From Cladosporium sp. IMV 00045 (Eukaryota; Ascomycota; Dothideomycetes; Cladosporiales; Cladosporiaceae): a DNA stretch of 47,429 nt. Of this stretch, positions 1 to 9,779 are shown one piece after another. The position numbers were made by a program, and so were the translations under genes. Positions within the stretch are counted from its first letter, which is position 1. Every line of letters begins with the position of its first letter. The stretch lies in contig MSJI02000950.1 of NCBI GenBank assembly GCA_001931905.2, positions 1-47,429 of the forward strand, in the 5' to 3' direction. A model generated the notes under the pieces. The model searched no databases. It worked only from the letters and a program-made list of their open reading frames with translations, and was not told the DNA's origin.

Positions 1-1148
1 AGGCCATGATAAAGAAGCATCTTGCCACCAGCAGAGCGGAAGCCGCTCAAATCGGGGTTGAAGGATGACGGATATCCCATTTGCTGATCGAGGTCCAGAG
101 CGTCGTTGTAATCGGAGTCTCCAACAGTCTTGACATCGAAGCTAGAGTCATTGTGGACAGCGCGGAAGAAGTCGCGGGCAATACCCTGAACGCTTCCGGA
201 CAACTGACCCAGCGAGAAAGCATCGACCTGAGAGCCAGGGAGCAAAGCAGGGTAACGCAGCTGGCCGTCAGAAAGCAAAGGCTTGAAGACGTTGTCCACG
301 GTCTCGACCTGGGTGGCACTGAGACATCTGCTGTCATCGCTGGCATTGCAGTTCAGCGCGCTGGAGTTGAAGGTGCAAATAGTAGGGTCTTCGATGATTC
401 CATCAGCCACGCCGTCGAGCGCCTCATCACAGTCCTCCTGGATTTGAGACTCGACGAAGATCCATTGATCCTTTGTAAGGTATGAATCATCTCCCTCGGT
501 GCCAGTAAGTTGGATGAATCGCGCGCTCCATGATTGCAAGTTCTGAAAGTCGGCCGAAGGGGCACCGGAAATGATGCCATCAAAGTCCTCCGGATAATAT
601 TGTGCCGAATGCAGACCTTGCTGACCGCCTGCGGAGCAGCCAATGTAGTAGGAGTACGAAGCGTCCTGGCCATAGAACTGGCTCACAATCTCCTTGCCAA
701 CCTCGATGGAGGCGTGACGGGAGCGGTCTGCCCAATCGACAATTTTCTCATTTGCATTCATCATCCACGTACCGTCGAAGGAAGAACCATTGTGGCCAGC
801 GTTGTCACCGATCGTAGCGAAGCCCTTGCCGGACACGTATTCCATGTCGACGTAGTGTACGCAGCCATTCACACCGCCGTTGTCAGTGCTCATAGTGCGA
901 CCGTTGTAATCGTCACTGGAAGAAGGCAGCCAGACTTCGACATAAGTTTCACTTTCACCGCTGGTCTGGATGTTCATCTGCACCTGACAAATGTCGAGCT
1001 CGGGAGTGAAAGAGTCACCGCATTGCGCATTGGCCTGTCCATTCGGGGTGTCGACTTCGGTGTTGGCCGCGCGAGAGGTACAGCTCAGGCTGTTGAGTGC
1101 CCAATTGCTGGGTGAGAAGTTGTTGCAAAGAGAGTTGCAATCACCCAT
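1..1148 (-). CDS. Tannase/feruloyl esterase family protein, C-terminus cut by window edge
   Basis: Secreted alpha/beta-hydrolase of the fungal tannase/feruloyl esterase B family, which cleaves ester-linked phenolics (ferulate, gallate) from plant polymers. The frame is open from the ATG at 1148 to base 1, about 382 residues. Visible hallmarks are the nucleophile elbow GCSAGGQQG near 626-652, the following YYPEDFDGIISGAPSADF, and a calcium-loop-like DGVADGIIEDP near 380-412. The reading stops at KMLLYHGL, just before the expected catalytic Asp and His, which lie outside the window. The start is unresolved. The ATG at 1148 gives MGDCNSLC with no signal peptide, yet the same frame is open upstream to 1259 and encodes a hydrophobic LLLRLGPLLASSAADLAI stretch. 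A further ATG at 1420 opens another frame that could be spliced in (candidate donor GTAAAG near 1263, acceptor CACAG at 1226), but that intron would be only 38 nt. Family assignment is firm; substrate is not determinable. Confidence 0.85.
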   Translation of the reverse strand, partial: MGDCNSLCNNFSPSNWALNSLSCTSRAANTEVDTPNGQANAQCGDSFTPELDICQVQMNIQTSGESETYVEVWLPSSSDDYNGRTMSTDNGGVNGCVHYVDMEYVSGKGFATIGDNAGHNGSSFDGTWMMNANEKIVDWADRSRHASIEVGKEIVSQFYGQDASYSYYIGCSAGGQQGLHSAQYYPEDFDGIISGAPSADFQNLQSWSARFIQLTGTEGDDSYLTKDQWIFVESQIQEDCDEALDGVADGIIEDPTICTFNSSALNCNASDDSRCLSATQVETVDNVFKPLLSDGQLRYPALLPGSQVDAFSLGQLSGSVQGIARDFFRAVHNDSSFDVKTVGDSDYNDALDLDQQMGYPSSFNPDLSGFRSAGGKMLLYHG

Positions 1149-1770
1149 GATTGCGAGATCGGCAGCGGAGGAGGCGAGCAAGGGTCCAAGCCGGAGTAAA
1201 AGTGAAAGTTCGGGTTGCCGAGATACTGTGATGAGAGACTGTTTTCCGAAAGCGTTCCTTTACGCAGCAAGGAAAAGCAGAGTGATAATGTAGTAGGAGC
1301 CGGGACGTGAAAGAGAGTTTGGGCTGTCAACAAAAGAAGAGACGAAGAAAATCGGCTGCCGCAAACGAGAGGGATCAAGGGTGACGAGAGGGAGCGTAAG
1401 AAAGCGAAGTTAATCGCCATGCTTGGGTGGTGTCGATCTTCATCTGTCGCCGTTGGTGATATGGAGGGGAATTCTCGGGAGCCACGCGTGCTCTGTCGGA
1501 GCTCACGCTTCAAGTTTGTTACCGACGCGTGTCTCCCGTCTGTGCTGCCAAACAGGAATCCCGCCTGCTCTTCTGATGTATTGTCGGGCCAACGACAGGG
1601 TAGTCGGCGATTCAATCATACTGGAATATCGCAAAAGTGTGAACATGATACGGCGTGACCGATTTCAATCCCCAAAGTCGCAAGAACGAATGACGACTAG
1701 CGAGTCTTGATCAGCGATAGATGAAAGCTTGATGATCCCTGTCAGATGCACCCCACGCCTAGTGATGCTG

Positions 1771-2026
1771 GTCAACATCAACGACCAATCAACAACATGT
1801 TGATAAACGGTTGTTGAACAAGCCATCTAATCTGGTCAACGGTTGATCAAGGTAAGCTAGTACCGAATCGGGTAAGATTGTTCTGAAAGTAGCTACACAA
1901 AGTCTGATTTTGGTCTAGATACGTGACTATAGGTATGAGTGCCAAGACCCCCCAATCAACAACAACGTCAACAACGGATAAATCAACATAAACGGTTGAT
2001 TTATCTCAGGACCTTGTTGATCAACA
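1771..2026. repeat. Array of GTTGAT/ATCAAC hexamers and small palindromes
   Basis: Exact ATCAAC occurs at 1777, 1788, 1955, 1982 and 2020, and exact GTTGAT at 1799, 1842, 1995 and 2016. Variants GTCAAC and CAACGGTTG lie between them. Perfect palindromes are CAACATGTTG (1793-1802) and TGTTGATCAACA (2015-2026). AAACGGTTG occurs at 1805 and 1991. Nine hits of a hexamer pair in about 250 bp is far above the roughly 0.1 expected by chance. The array is intergenic, between the 5' side of the tannase gene and the 3' end of the FAD oxidase. It may be a cluster of regulatory sites or the decayed remnant of a foldback element. Confidence 0.7.
1977..2005. repeat. Perfect 11-bp inverted repeat with 7-nt loop
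   Basis: GATAAATCAAC (1977-1987) is followed by a 7-nt spacer and its exact reverse complement GTTGATTTATC (1995-2005). It is the longest inverted repeat in the GTTGAT/ATCAAC array and could form a hairpin or a dyad binding site. Confidence 0.8.
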
Positions 2027-2647
2027 TCACTACCCACGCCTGCCAGCCCCTCCGGCCCGTTCACAGATCATCCCAAGCATCTTGGCAAGATAGGATGCGT
2101 TATTGGCCATTGGCGATGGTGATGACTGCATGGGTACCTCGGGTGCTTGAGGGGTGGTGTTTCCAAGACTACGCATTTCTCATTATTGTTTTGCGCTGAC
2201 CTCGCCGTTTCAACAATCCTCACTCTTTGCGCCGATGTTTTCGGCCCCGTATCTTGGCTTCTCGACCGTTTCTGCAAATACAATATTACAGATGTGCCGA
2301 ACTCTTACTAGATGTTGCAGCCAATCGTGACACCGGCCTATCCCTTACTCGCTGATCGCACTTGTGGATGGCTGGTCACCATAGCACAAGTCAGCGCGTG
2401 TTGTGCCACAAGCAAACATTAGAGACGAGCAGCAAAATGAAGCGACAATATAAGTCGGATTAAAGAATGATTGACTATTGATATTTGTTACTTCGAGTTC
2501 GGGACTGACAACACTCCTCCCAAATTGCGTATCATACAAGCCTTGCGATCAGCAGCAGGAGCAACCTCAAGGGCTCATTCTTGCGGGCAGACCGCAAGGG
2601 TAAGAATGAAAACAGGCTCAAACCACTATTCCTCATAACCAAGATGT

Positions 2648-4598
2648 TTAAGCCCAAGACTGCTTACAGAATCGGCCGTCTTCGCGCTCATACCACTCCT
2701 CGCTGCCAACACACATCTCACACCACTGCACACTCTCAGGATCGTATTTGTGCTTGGTGGCCAAGAGACGGGTGTAGTGTTCGCCGTAAAGGGTCTTCTG
2801 CCAATCCACTTCAAAATCGCCGCGCTGTCATGGAGAATCAGTATACCCTGCTCGAGTCCACATTCGAGGATTTCTTCAGACGCGAAATTGCTCACCTCGT
2901 TGATATAAGCTCCAGAGTCGGGAGCAATCCCTCTGAGTTCGTAGGCGGACTGTTCCATAGCATCCTTGCCTTCCTTCACGATATCAGCTGGCGTATACCC
3001 GGGCCAGGATTCTTTGACGAGGAAATGAACGGTGGTGTCGCGCCATGCCGGGCTCAAAGCATCGTCCACCTTGACGGATGAAGCCGTAGCAGTGCCAGAG
3101 ATAGAGCGTCCAGATCTGAATCCATCCTGCAACGGTGTTAGTATCGTTCACATACGAGATGGAGTGATACAGACCTTCGGCTTTTCCAGGCTAGGACCGT
3201 TGCTTTCCAAGAATTGAGCGAAAGAGTCAACATCAGTGAGGGTCTTGGCCGGAAGGAGGCGAGATGCAGTGACACCCTCACTGCCACCACCGACAGATTG
3301 CGTCAGGTTGAAAGCATGGTACATATTGATCCACTTGGGGAAGGTCACGAAGGTAGACGACACTTCGATGGATGAGTTGCGAGCCTCCAGCCATTTAACA
3401 AGAGACACAACAGATTCTTCCACTTGGTCGCGCGACGTGTCGTAGGCAAACACTGCGTTGGTCAGGGCCAGAGGGGCACCACTCAATGTTTGATAGCCTG
3501 ACAGACCAACCTCTCGTTGGCGCGGAAGATCAGAAAAGATCTTGGCGGCGACCTTGTACCAGTCCGAGGCAGAAGTTCCGTTACGGGCCGACACATCCAA
3601 AGCCCACATCACGGTGTTGGGCATGGCGTGGGCTTTGACAGTCACCGAGACAACCACGCCCCAAGTGCCTGCGCCCCCGCCCCTAATCGCCCAGAAGAGA
3701 TCGCTGTTCCGGTTCTCGTTGGCCACCATGACTTCGCCAGCGGGTGTCACCAGAGTAGCCTCAAGGAAACTGTCAGCGCCCATGCCATAGGCACCGGTTA
3801 GGTAACCATGCCCTCCCGCGCCTGCCCAACCCATGAGCCCAACAGTCGCGTCGGTACCACCAACAACGACCACGTCGTGGGTTGCGGCGTACTCGAAGGC
3901 TTCACGGTCAGTGATCCCGGCTCCGAATGTAATGCCCATGCTCGATTCATCCTTGCTGGAGTTTCCACCCTGAGGGACGAAGTTGTCATGGAACTCCTTG
4001 TCCTTGAAATGGTGCGTCCAGATGGAAAGACTTCCAGGAATGGAACTTCGCCCGTGTCCGGTGTTCTTGACGTTGAGCTTGACGGAGTGCTCGCGAGCAA
4101 AGTTGACACCAGCCTGGATGTCCGAGACCCTTGAAGCGTTGACGACGTAGACCGGGTAGCTGTCAGCTTGGCAACCGACCTCGCCAGCGGTGGGGTCACC
4201 GTGGATGCTTGTTCCATTGGAGTAGATAGGATAGCAGGCGTGACGGGGAGGAGCATCGATGCTGATCGGGTCATCCGCATGCCAAGCAGAAGAGCTCCAT
4301 TGCTTGAAGATCTTGTCGCAAGCGGCAACATCGTAGTTATCCTCTTCGGGATAGCAGACTGAACCGGGAGGCTTGCTGCGAATGAGATTGCCGTTCACTG
4401 TCGAGTTGAGTTGAGACCATGCTTCGTCCTTTGGCCAGCACTCGTCGTTGGGGAGCTGCGATATGATTTAGCGGGTGAGGCACCAAAACCATCGAGTACC
4501 CAGTGACTTACACATTTGCAAACCTCGCCCCTGGTTGCCGCAACAGCATAGCCTATAAGGTAATGTGACAAAAGGAAAGGAAGGAGTGACAGATGCAT
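2648..4598 (-). CDS. Secreted FAD-linked oxidase (BBE / PCMH family), four exons
   Basis: Predicted secreted flavoprotein oxidase of the berberine-bridge-enzyme/6-hydroxynicotine oxidase group; such enzymes oxidise sugars or secondary metabolites with a covalently held FAD. Model: exons 4598-4512, 4455-3175, 3126-2896, 2827-2648 (592 aa, all introns phase 0). The N-terminus MHLSLLPFLLSHYLIGYAVA is a signal peptide. The FAD-binding PCMH domain includes VKNTGHGRSS with the likely flavinylated His near residue 163. The second conserved block GWAGAGGHGYLTGAYG has no Cys where bicovalent family members carry one, so a single covalent link is expected. The C-terminal BBE motif YGEHYTRLLATKHKYDPESV is restored only by splicing 2828-2895. 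Intron 2 (3127-3174) has an unusual GTCTGT donor but a good ACTAAC branch site. Substrate unknown. Confidence 0.9.
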
Positions 4599-5135
4599 TG
4601 CGTGCTTCGGAAAATGTAAGTTAACCTAAATCTTTGGATGAAAGTAATGAAGGGCTGAAGGAGATGGTGAGATTGGAAAAAAGCCTTGACTAGGCTGTAG
4701 GACGCAGGTTATATATGCGCAGTGTGAAAGATCGTGCTCACAAGACGGAGTACCGCGGCAACAATCTTGAAGGTTCCCAATGCATACCACCGTATTCGTT
4801 ACGGTGGGAGGAGCGAGCAGTCCCACCTATAGGGCTGACGGCTGTCCTATCGCCGTACATACTTCTGGAATTTCCTCGTGGCGGTGCATGTCAGATTTAC
4901 AAGGGGAGATTGTTGATAGGTGCGTCGGACACCGAGAGCTCGGTACGAACCGTTGCGGAGAGTTCTCAATCGCAACCCTTTCTGGAATGCAGACACTCAA
5001 TACCATGTTTTCGTCGCAGCCGACAGAATGGAGATCGGACTCAGTAATCCATAAGGAGGAATCTCTGTGTTGAATTGTACATGTATGTATGCGTTTGAAG
5101 GCTAACTACAGAAAGCCACGACAAGACGGTTTTGA
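4599..5135. other. Intergenic: FAD-oxidase promoter and 3' flank of the M28 peptidase gene
   Basis: Both flanking genes are on the minus strand, so this gap is the upstream region of the FAD oxidase and the downstream region of the peptidase. Apart from the TATA-like site at 4709-4715, no further structure is evident. Confidence 0.5.
4709..4715 (-). promoter_or_regulatory. TATA box candidate of the FAD oxidase gene
   Basis: TATATAA on the minus strand, about 110 nt upstream of the ATG at 4598. Spacing suits a fungal TATA element with a short 5' UTR. Confidence 0.45.
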
Positions 5136-6656
5136 TCAAATGTACAATTTTTCGCCATGAAACTTCGTCTCCCGCTCGTACCGAGTCGTCCCACTCGCAG
5201 AAGCAGTTTCGCGCTCCGGAAATGACTTGAAGGATCTCGCATACGTTGCGACCGAGTGAGCGATCAATTTCGTGTTGACTTCCCAAGCGGTGACATTGAC
5301 ATTGCTGACATCGTCGCATAATTGATGGTAGCAAGGATCGTACCACTTTCCTGCCTGGCCGCCAAACTCCTTGGCTTCCTTCTCGGTCTTCACGCCCTCG
5401 GCACCAGTGGCAATACCTCCAGCGGGGATGCCAGCTCTGATGAAACCGTCGTAATCGCTCCTGCCATCGAACGGAATGAACGCATAGCTGAGATTGTGCG
5501 CTTCGTACCAGTCCACGTACAGATCTCTGAGCTCTTCAGATCCTGCTGGGCTTTCATCGTTCGTTGCGTTGTAGATTTGGTAGGCAAAATTTGGGCTGCC
5601 CATCATGTCGTAGTCCATGAACAGGCGGACTTTTCTGTTCTCTTCCGGAGAGAGCGATGCGGCATAGAAGTCAGATCCGACAAGGCCTTCCTCTTCGGCA
5701 GCCCACCAAGCAAAACGAACACAGTTATTGACCTCGAAGTTGGTGAGATGGGTGGCAACTTCAAGCAAAGACAGAGTGCCACTGCCATCGTCGTTGATGC
5801 CAGGTCCTTCAGGGACGCTGTCCGAGTGGGCTCCGAGCATGACGCAGTTCTCAGGGTCGCCTTGTGTGGTTTGGGCGACGACATTGAGAGTGTTGATGGT
5901 CTTCACTTCAGCATCAATGTACGCAATCGCATCAACGTCTTTTCCTGCCTTGAGCTTCTTCAGGGAAGCCGCTGCCTCCTCAGCGGAGATACCAAAGGTG
6001 GCGACTTGGTCAGGGTTGGGGTCTCCCATGGTCCCGTGCAAAGTACCATTCTCGTTGTTGAAAATCACAGCGGCAGTGGCACCGGCACGCCCGGCAAGCG
6101 TAGATTTCGCGCCGAAAGCGCAAGTTCCTCGCTTGACAAAAGCGATGTTCCCGCGGACCTTCTCGGGGTAGTCAGTAGCAGAGCAGCCACTGTTCTCCAC
6201 CAGGATGACTTGGCCATTGACGGGCTCATTGTCCTTTGTCGGCGGCGTCAAGCTCATGGCTGAGGCATTGCTGACTACCTCATCCCCAAGAACAAGTCGT
6301 GATTCAAAGACAGTGCCAGAGTATGCAGGGAAAGTCTGCTCTGAGATGTTATAGTAGTTGCCCAGCTTCTGGATGGTGGCGTAGATGTATTCCAGTGTCG
6401 CAGCATGGCCAGCGCTTCCGATCACCCTAGTCGGGCGATTGTAGTCATGAATGGACAGCTCTGCTAGCTTGTACAAGTCCTCAGCGCGAGCGAGCAGGTT
6501 GTCGCCATGGATCTTGGCCTGTAAAGCGTCGCTGTCGACGAGCCTCTTTGAGTCGAGTGTGGCATCTTGGGGCTCTGTCTGCACAAGAGGGTGTTGCTGG
6601 GCCTCGGCCGAGAGCCCGAGCAATGCGAGAGCTCCCAAAGTCTTGATGAAAACCAT
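5136..6656 (-). CDS. Secreted M28 aminopeptidase with PA domain (aminopeptidase Y / LAP2-like)
   Basis: Zinc-dependent exopeptidase that removes N-terminal residues from peptides, vacuolar or secreted. Single exon of 506 aa, the usual size for the family. Signal peptide MVFIKTLGALALLGLSAEAQ, then a propeptide-like stretch, then a PA (protease-associated) domain at about residues 140-235 containing FVKRGTCAFGAKS, then the M28 domain. All co-catalytic zinc ligands are recognisable: His277 in GAHSDS, Asp289 in NDDGSG, the Glu pair at 322-323 in AAEEEG, Asp350 in FMDYDM and His444 in CYHQLCDD. Several N-x-S/T sites fit secretion. No defect is seen. It lies between the FAD oxidase and a 1.5-kb gap, in a run of secreted-enzyme genes, and probably contributes to extracellular protein digestion. 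Confidence 0.95.
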   Translation of the reverse strand: MVFIKTLGALALLGLSAEAQQHPLVQTEPQDATLDSKRLVDSDALQAKIHGDNLLARAEDLYKLAELSIHDYNRPTRVIGSAGHAATLEYIYATIQKLGNYYNISEQTFPAYSGTVFESRLVLGDEVVSNASAMSLTPPTKDNEPVNGQVILVENSGCSATDYPEKVRGNIAFVKRGTCAFGAKSTLAGRAGATAAVIFNNENGTLHGTMGDPNPDQVATFGISAEEAAASLKKLKAGKDVDAIAYIDAEVKTINTLNVVAQTTQGDPENCVMLGAHSDSVPEGPGINDDGSGTLSLLEVATHLTNFEVNNCVRFAWWAAEEEGLVGSDFYAASLSPEENRKVRLFMDYDMMGSPNFAYQIYNATNDESPAGSEELRDLYVDWYEAHNLSYAFIPFDGRSDYDGFIRAGIPAGGIATGAEGVKTEKEAKEFGGQAGKWYDPCYHQLCDDVSNVNVTAWEVNTKLIAHSVATYARSFKSFPERETASASGTTRYERETKFHGEKLYI

Positions 6657-6786
6657 GATGGGTTGATGTTCAGTGTCCGTGGTGGCGCCTCATCCGTCGC
6701 ACAAGATAAGGTGATGTTTGCCGGGGGTTGGCTAGGCGATGACGTGCTTCGCCGATAGCGCAACATCAGCCGACGCATTAATCAAA

Positions 6787-6792
6787 TTTATA
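6787..6792 (-). promoter_or_regulatory. TATA box candidate of the M28 peptidase gene
   Basis: TATAAA on the minus strand, about 131-136 nt upstream of the ATG at 6656, in an AT-rich patch flanked by GC-rich sequence. Confidence 0.4.
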
Positions 6793-8067
6793 AGCGCGCG
6801 ATAAGCCGCTTAATGGATTTCGAGAGCCCTGTCGTTCCTCAATAGCAATCAATCCTCCCGTCGGGAGAAGAAGAGTTGGATGCACCGCCATGGGCCTGGA
6901 CATCCATCCTTGACGTGCTGATCTCGCGATTATGGTCGGCAGTAATCGGCAGGGGTAAGCTTTTACGGACATGTGCTGCCGTGCTCCTGAACTTGCCGGC
7001 GCGATGTGCATCGAGCAGCGTCACGTCTCGCGGACTGTGCACTCGCAGGCAAAGACAACCTGGATCGGTGAGACTGGCTACTCTTTGATGGGTCTGAGGC
7101 GACAAGAGGCTACATGTCCCATTCTTACAAGCACTAGAAGATGCGCCGTTCTCTCGCGTCGACGAATGGTGGCCTGTCACAAGGCCACTGAATGTTGACA
7201 AAAGCCACCCCAGGCCGTCATATTGTTTGGAACAATCGCTGAAACTCTCCCAGACGGCAACAATGGTTTTCTTGTCGGTTGCATTACACGCAGTGAATGT
7301 TTCTGTCAAGAGTAGCTTTGCTTTGGCCGGATCCTTCCATTGCAGGACACTCGAAATACCAACGACGCGAATCTTCATGCGCTCAAAGCATAAGACAGGA
7401 AACTTTGCATGGTCGCATTGCATAGTTTCTCCAAGCCCGACTATTCACATCGACGTTTTTTGTGCAAGTAGACCATCGCTTTTGGAACACCAATCATAAC
7501 TAAGCGGGAAGCACCATTCTCTGTTTGCATGACCACAGCGGTCTCGGAGCGTGTGGTATCATGCGGGATCTTTGCGTTGGACCTGAACAACCTCCCACTC
7601 ACACGTCGCATTCCGCCGCTGGAAGGACATCATGCATTATCATTATTTCGAATGGACTCCGTCAGATCTGAAAGTTTCGCTAAGAATCCAGGGTCCACCA
7701 ACGGCTCGACGCAAATCCTTAGAGCAAGCACTTTTATAACTAGCAGGCTTCACGTGCATTCCTCTCTTTAGGTCAAGTGTCGTTTTGAGGCTTATGATAG
7801 TGTCCACCGCATGGCTCATGCTGTATCCACCAGACTGACCGAATCACGCCCAGGCGAACTCTCTATCTTTTCTCACTCGGACCTTGCGCGCTGACCGCCA
7901 AATCAACAAGCGACGGTGACGTACCTTTGTGGGTGGCATGCATGATTGTAGCCTTGTATGCTTCATCTCGCACGTCGCTTGCGACCGGACAGAATCTAGT
8001 GTCCTTCCAGTAGGATTCTGAAATCGATCGGCGGTAGATCTTGGTTGCAGCTCCACTCAGATCGGAT

Positions 8068-8074
8068 TATATAA
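8068..8074 (+). promoter_or_regulatory. TATA box candidate of the orphan gene
   Basis: TATATAA, 65-71 nt upstream of the ATG at 8139. It supports transcription of the intronless frame that follows. Confidence 0.45.
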
Positions 8075-8138
8075 GTTAGAGACCCAGGACCATGGACTCG
8101 GGACGCTCTGCACGCGACTCTTTCTAGAAGACTACACT

Positions 8139-9779
8139 ATGGGCGCTTTGAGCAACACTACCACCAATAAGCTTGCTCACTATCATGCTTGGTGCGAAGC
8201 ATGGCTGACTGTTGAACCATCGACGGCACCGCCTGACGAATGCTTGGCTCTCATCAAGAAAGAAGGCCCACAATGGCTCAGCGAGCCAAATACGATCTCG
8301 GCGGGATGCATTGATCGCACAAACAGGATTGTCGCTTGCTTCAAAACGGCAGCAAGAGCCCGTGTCGTCCACCTTGGCGGCAAGGTGCCACCATCCTGTG
8401 ACGAATGCGATGTTTTGCCCGAGACATTCAATGCACGAGTCAAGTGTGACTGTATCGGCCTGTTCCCGGTGGCGGATACTCTCGACTCGGCTGCCCTCAA
8501 GACTTGCGGGTGTAAAGCGATCGAGCGCATGGTCGTAGAAGGAGACCTTGTGAACGCCAAAGAAGAGGAGTGGAACAGTTCAACATTCTTTTCACGCAAA
8601 GGTCTTTCGGCAGCGATGAAGGAATTAGCACTTTGTCACGCTGACATACAGCCAACACCATCTTCCTGTCAATCACGTGAAGGCGAGCTCGGCTGGCCTG
8701 AAGTCGAGGCTCCCGACCGTAAGCCGAGTTCGGAGCTTGACCTGGACGAAGAAGCTTATGCTGCTCTCTATCCCACACGCGAAAAGATTCGACTGAGTGC
8801 AGATGCTAAGCATTTCTTTGCCGTGGCTAGCGGCGCCTGTCTTGTCGACCCGGGAATCCAAATGGTTATTGCAGACTCAGGTAACGACATTCTCATCGGG
8901 GACTATTGCGACGCGGCGTCTGAATCTTGCCTCTTATCACTACAGAAGCTTGGTGCCGCAGCCTTTGCGTTTCTGAAGCTCTGCGTCTACGGTGAGGTCA
9001 TGAGTGACTGGCAGTTCAATCATCTGGTGGCCCAGGTAATCCAGTCCCGAATCGTCAGCTATTGGAGGGATCATGCGTTGTCTCGACGCCCGAAAGGAAT
9101 CCACGGCAGCCGGATGACGGGAATGAATGTCCACCGTCACATCGATCTTGGAATGGCAGTCGGAATAGTCAGCGCCTCCATGGCCACTGGTGACATAATG
9201 ACTGCCCAGGAGTACAATGATGTCGTGGACATCTCCGTTCTAATCAATGACTTGATCGATTTCCGCGGCGGTACATGGAGAAACCATCGACAGAATGTCG
9301 TTCTCCGGGGTTTCCAAGGCTGCCTTTGTCGTTACCTGGATGGACTGCTATCTCAAACCATAGAAGGCGCTGCAAGCACGATCCAGCGCGGGAAACTGTT
9401 TGCATTGCTCATTATGTGTTCTTGCAACTGGATGCTGCTGAGCTCTGGACACAAAGTGTACGAGATATTACACGGCTCACAACCGAGCGGCGCAAATACA
9501 CCTTGCATCTATCAATCCACGCGCAGCGGTGCTTACGAACAGCTTCTGCAGACATTGAAGCCCTACGATACTCTTGGAAAAGACGGCCCTTTCATCACAC
9601 TGAAGAGGAAAGATTTACAGATGCGCTATGTAAAGCACAGAGAGTCGCCACAAGACCACATTCGGTGGACGGCAGATGTTGTCAGGATTATCCTACACCC
9701 CAATAACCTCAGGCGACTCATAGATGTCGTTCATGACCCCTGGACCGGAGAGCTGGGCAATGTTGACTATTGCGCATAG
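8139..9779 (+). CDS. Unrecognised 546-aa protein, probably helical; weak terpene-synthase-like motif
   Basis: I do not recognise this family with confidence. The gene is one exon with a clear ATG and a TATA-like element upstream. There is no signal peptide and no obvious membrane segment. The N-terminal third is Cys-rich (VPPSCDECDVLP, VKCDCIGLFP, LKTCGCKAIERM). The C-terminal two thirds look all-helical. The segment VDISVLINDLIDFRGGTWRN around residue 380 resembles the helix H NSE motif region of class I terpenoid synthases (NDxxS/TxxxE), but Ser/Thr is Asp and the final Glu is Gly. No DDxxD-type first motif is evident. It could be a divergent terpenoid-synthase-fold protein, possibly non-catalytic, or something unrelated. 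Its neighbours are secreted hydrolases, which gives no pathway clue. Confidence 0.75.
   Translation: MGALSNTTTNKLAHYHAWCEAWLTVEPSTAPPDECLALIKKEGPQWLSEPNTISAGCIDRTNRIVACFKTAARARVVHLGGKVPPSCDECDVLPETFNARVKCDCIGLFPVADTLDSAALKTCGCKAIERMVVEGDLVNAKEEEWNSSTFFSRKGLSAAMKELALCHADIQPTPSSCQSREGELGWPEVEAPDRKPSSELDLDEEAYAALYPTREKIRLSADAKHFFAVASGACLVDPGIQMVIADSGNDILIGDYCDAASESCLLSLQKLGAAAFAFLKLCVYGEVMSDWQFNHLVAQVIQSRIVSYWRDHALSRRPKGIHGSRMTGMNVHRHIDLGMAVGIVSASMATGDIMTAQEYNDVVDISVLINDLIDFRGGTWRNHRQNVVLRGFQGCLCRYLDGLLSQTIEGAASTIQRGKLFALLIMCSCNWMLLSSGHKVYEILHGSQPSGANTPCIYQSTRSGAYEQLLQTLKPYDTLGKDGPFITLKRKDLQMRYVKHRESPQDHIRWTADVVRIILHPNNLRRLIDVVHDPWTGELGNVDYCA

Larger units (their letters stand above)
1421..2647. 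other. Intergenic region upstream of the tannase gene
   Basis: No convincing gene is seen. Short open frames on both strands lack family resemblance. The left part should hold the tannase promoter and 5' UTR. The centre (1771-2026) carries the GTTGAT/ATCAAC array listed separately. The right part follows the 3' end of the FAD-oxidase gene. Confidence 0.6.
6657..8138. other. Long intergenic region between divergent genes
   Basis: It separates the peptidase (minus) from the orphan gene (plus). A TATA candidate sits at each end. A 194-codon minus-strand frame (7423-6839, beginning MQCDHAKFPVLCFERMKIRV) is open in this gap with fairly even codon use, but it shows no recognisable domain, signal peptide or splice support. 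I do not call it a gene (probability about 0.2). Confidence 0.5.

Noticed and set aside
5322..6263. 313-codon plus-strand frame opposite the M28 peptidase
   Set aside because: It lies wholly within the recognised peptidase exon and has no family resemblance.
6839..7423. 194-codon minus-strand frame in the long intergenic gap
   Set aside because: Codon use is not implausible, but there is no domain, signal peptide or splice structure; kept only as a note in the intergenic entry.
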